Shown: one piece after another, positions 23,379-23,945 of the stretch
Position numbering within the stretch: the stretch's first letter is position 1
How the letters are laid out: every line of letters begins with the position of its first letter
Virus record (IMG/VR): IMGVR_UViG_3300027763_000239
Location: 1-23,945 of that record
From: a virus
Length of the DNA stretch: 23,945 nucleotides
Reading direction: 5' to 3' (one strand)
Made by a program: the position numbers and the translations under genes
The notes under the pieces: model-generated
The model's input: only the letters and a program-made list of their open reading frames with translations
What the model was told of the DNA's origin: nothing
The model's database searches: none

Positions 23379-23502
23379 CTTTAGTTCTCCAAATTATACC
23401 ACAGTTAATACATCTGTATAAAAAACTTTCAATCACCACAAGCTTTCTATTACCTTGTGGCCCTCTGACTATTCCATCAAAAGTGCGTATCTTCTCAATC
23501 AT
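23293..23502 (-). CDS. Small CxxC protein, possible zinc finger, 69 aa
   Basis: Residues 31-49 read C-x2-C-x12-H-x-C (CINCGIIWRTKDGTKAHDC), which could bind a zinc ion. Two more cysteines lie at 55 and 65. The N-terminal half is strand-like (RKLVVIESFLYR), so the whole resembles a small zinc ribbon. Its start overlaps the previous stop as ATGA. The last 28 residues, including H47 and C49, are encoded in DNA that also encodes the next gene's N-terminus in another frame. Function unknown; small zinc proteins at this place in phages may regulate transcription (inference). Confidence 0.65.
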   Translation of the reverse strand: MIEKIRTFDGIVRGPQGNRKLVVIESFLYRCINCGIIWRTKDGTKAHDCTDKDSCDTQRESHNACSEGS

Positions 23503-23780
23503 TGCCTCTGGCTTGGAATACGACTTCTAATGGCCTCTACAGCGTTTTTTAAGGCTGTGCATACCTCACCCTCGTCCTCACTGTCTGCAAGGCTCTGAAC
23601 CACCTCTGCACAGGCTTCACGCTCGATCATCACTGCTGTCTTAGAAGTATCAATAGCCACTGCCATAACCTCTGCTATTTTCATGCTTAACTTTTCGTTA
23701 AGCTCGACATCAGTGTACAGTTGTTGACCTGTTCCCCTAGCTAGAAATTGACGCTGAAAGTCGCTCATTTGTTTGGTCAT
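23499..23780 (-). CDS. Hypothetical 93-aa acidic helical protein
   Basis: No family is recognised. It is mostly helical, with MSDFQRQFLARGTGQQLYTD near the start and SLADSEDEGEVCTALKNAVE near the end, and a segment rich in Ala, Val and Met between. It overlaps both neighbours by ATGA junctions, so it is translationally coupled in the operon. Function unknown. Confidence 0.7.
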   Translation of the reverse strand: MTKQMSDFQRQFLARGTGQQLYTDVELNEKLSMKIAEVMAVAIDTSKTAVMIEREACAEVVQSLADSEDEGEVCTALKNAVEAIRSRIPSQRQ

Positions 23781-23911
23781 TTCTTCTTCCTTAATTTCTT
23801 GTTAATTGTATCACGATGCATAGCCCATTCAAGTAGCCACATCCACATTGTGTGCTCGTGCCCAAGAAAATGGTTAAGCTGTGCAAACTCTAAAAAAGCT
23901 TTTTCTTTCAT
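23777..23911 (-). CDS. Small Trp-rich 44-aa protein
   Basis: This short frame starts MKEKAFLEFAQLNHFLGHEH, continues with a Trp-rich core (TMWMWLLEWAMHRD), and ends in a Lys-rich tail. AAAGGAG lies eight bases before the ATG, and the stop overlaps the next start as ATGA, so it is very probably translated. One helix with aromatic residues and a basic tail could be membrane-peripheral or bind a partner protein; nothing decides this. No family is recognised. Confidence 0.72.
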   Translation of the reverse strand: MKEKAFLEFAQLNHFLGHEHTMWMWLLEWAMHRDTINKKLRKKK

Positions 23912-23945
23912 GTGTTTTTCTCCTTTAGCTTGGCTTCAATGGCTC
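23908..23945 (-). CDS. C-terminal end of an unknown gene, cut by the window edge
   Basis: Only the last 11 residues are visible (AIEAKLKEKNT), ending in a TGA that overlaps the next ATG as ATGA. This junction type is used repeatedly in the operon, which is the reason for choosing this frame. The ribosome binding site of the next gene lies inside it. The frame choice is tentative, because a second frame ends in TAA nearby. Confidence 0.4.
   Translation of the reverse strand, partial: AIEAKLKEKNT

Noticed and set aside
1-23945. tRNA genes, integrase or attachment sites
   Set aside because: No gap is long enough or shows cloverleaf features, and no recombinase gene is present. Lysogeny cannot be judged from this window.

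Overview
The window is the structural and packaging half of a tailed bacteriophage genome, with every supported gene on the minus strand, so transcription runs from 23945 down to 1. Genes overlap by a few bases (ATGA and TAATG junctions) or are separated by very short gaps, nearly all have a Shine-Dalgarno sequence, and the base composition looks moderately AT-rich by eye. A P22 gp4/T7 gp11-type adaptor, with no tape measure, sheath or tail tube in view, suggests a short-tailed (podovirus-like) phage. From memory, the small KGG-rich proteins and the 115-residue zinc protein resemble those of uncultured freshwater phages of Gram-negative bacteria. The host cannot be read from the window.

Layout in transcription order. 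Positions 23945-23097: five small genes of unknown role, one cut by the window edge. 23051-21137: small and large terminase. 21076-12237: two very large proteins (1987 and 959 aa) of a polyvalent-like type. The 1987-aa protein carries two tandem PcfJ-like modules. Both proteins share a 105-residue cassette that contains a KGG motif. 12234-9676: portal. 9683-8915: a 50-aa basic protein, a 64-aa protein and a GroES-like co-chaperonin. 8918-5879: probable scaffold, a 181-aa protein, a probable decoration protein and the major capsid protein, closed by a strong intrinsic terminator at 5836-5870. 5804-2260: a beta-rich structural protein, a 390-aa KGG-repeat protein and four small proteins, three of which end in a Cys/Trp tail. 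2250-1: adaptor with an inserted discoidin-like domain, a zinc-knuckle protein, and the N-terminal 275 residues of a tail-fibre-like protein that runs off the left edge.

How the genes fit together: terminase and portal package DNA. Capsid, scaffold and decoration proteins build the head, probably helped by the phage co-chaperonin acting with host GroEL. The adaptor and fibre complete the neck and the host-contact end. The giant proteins lie between terminase and portal and are good candidates for virion cargo or ejected proteins (inference).

The most unusual signal is a short basic Gly-Gly motif, [KR]-x-G-G-x-[VIA], at domain borders and C-termini of at least five proteins (1987, 959, 390, 99 and 117 aa), in three of which it lies just ahead of a cysteine-bearing C-terminus. 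A second motif (LPSxxYxGAKxL) links the 390-aa protein to the giant proteins. I know of no described function for this shared tag. It could be a cargo-packaging, processing or cross-linking signal.
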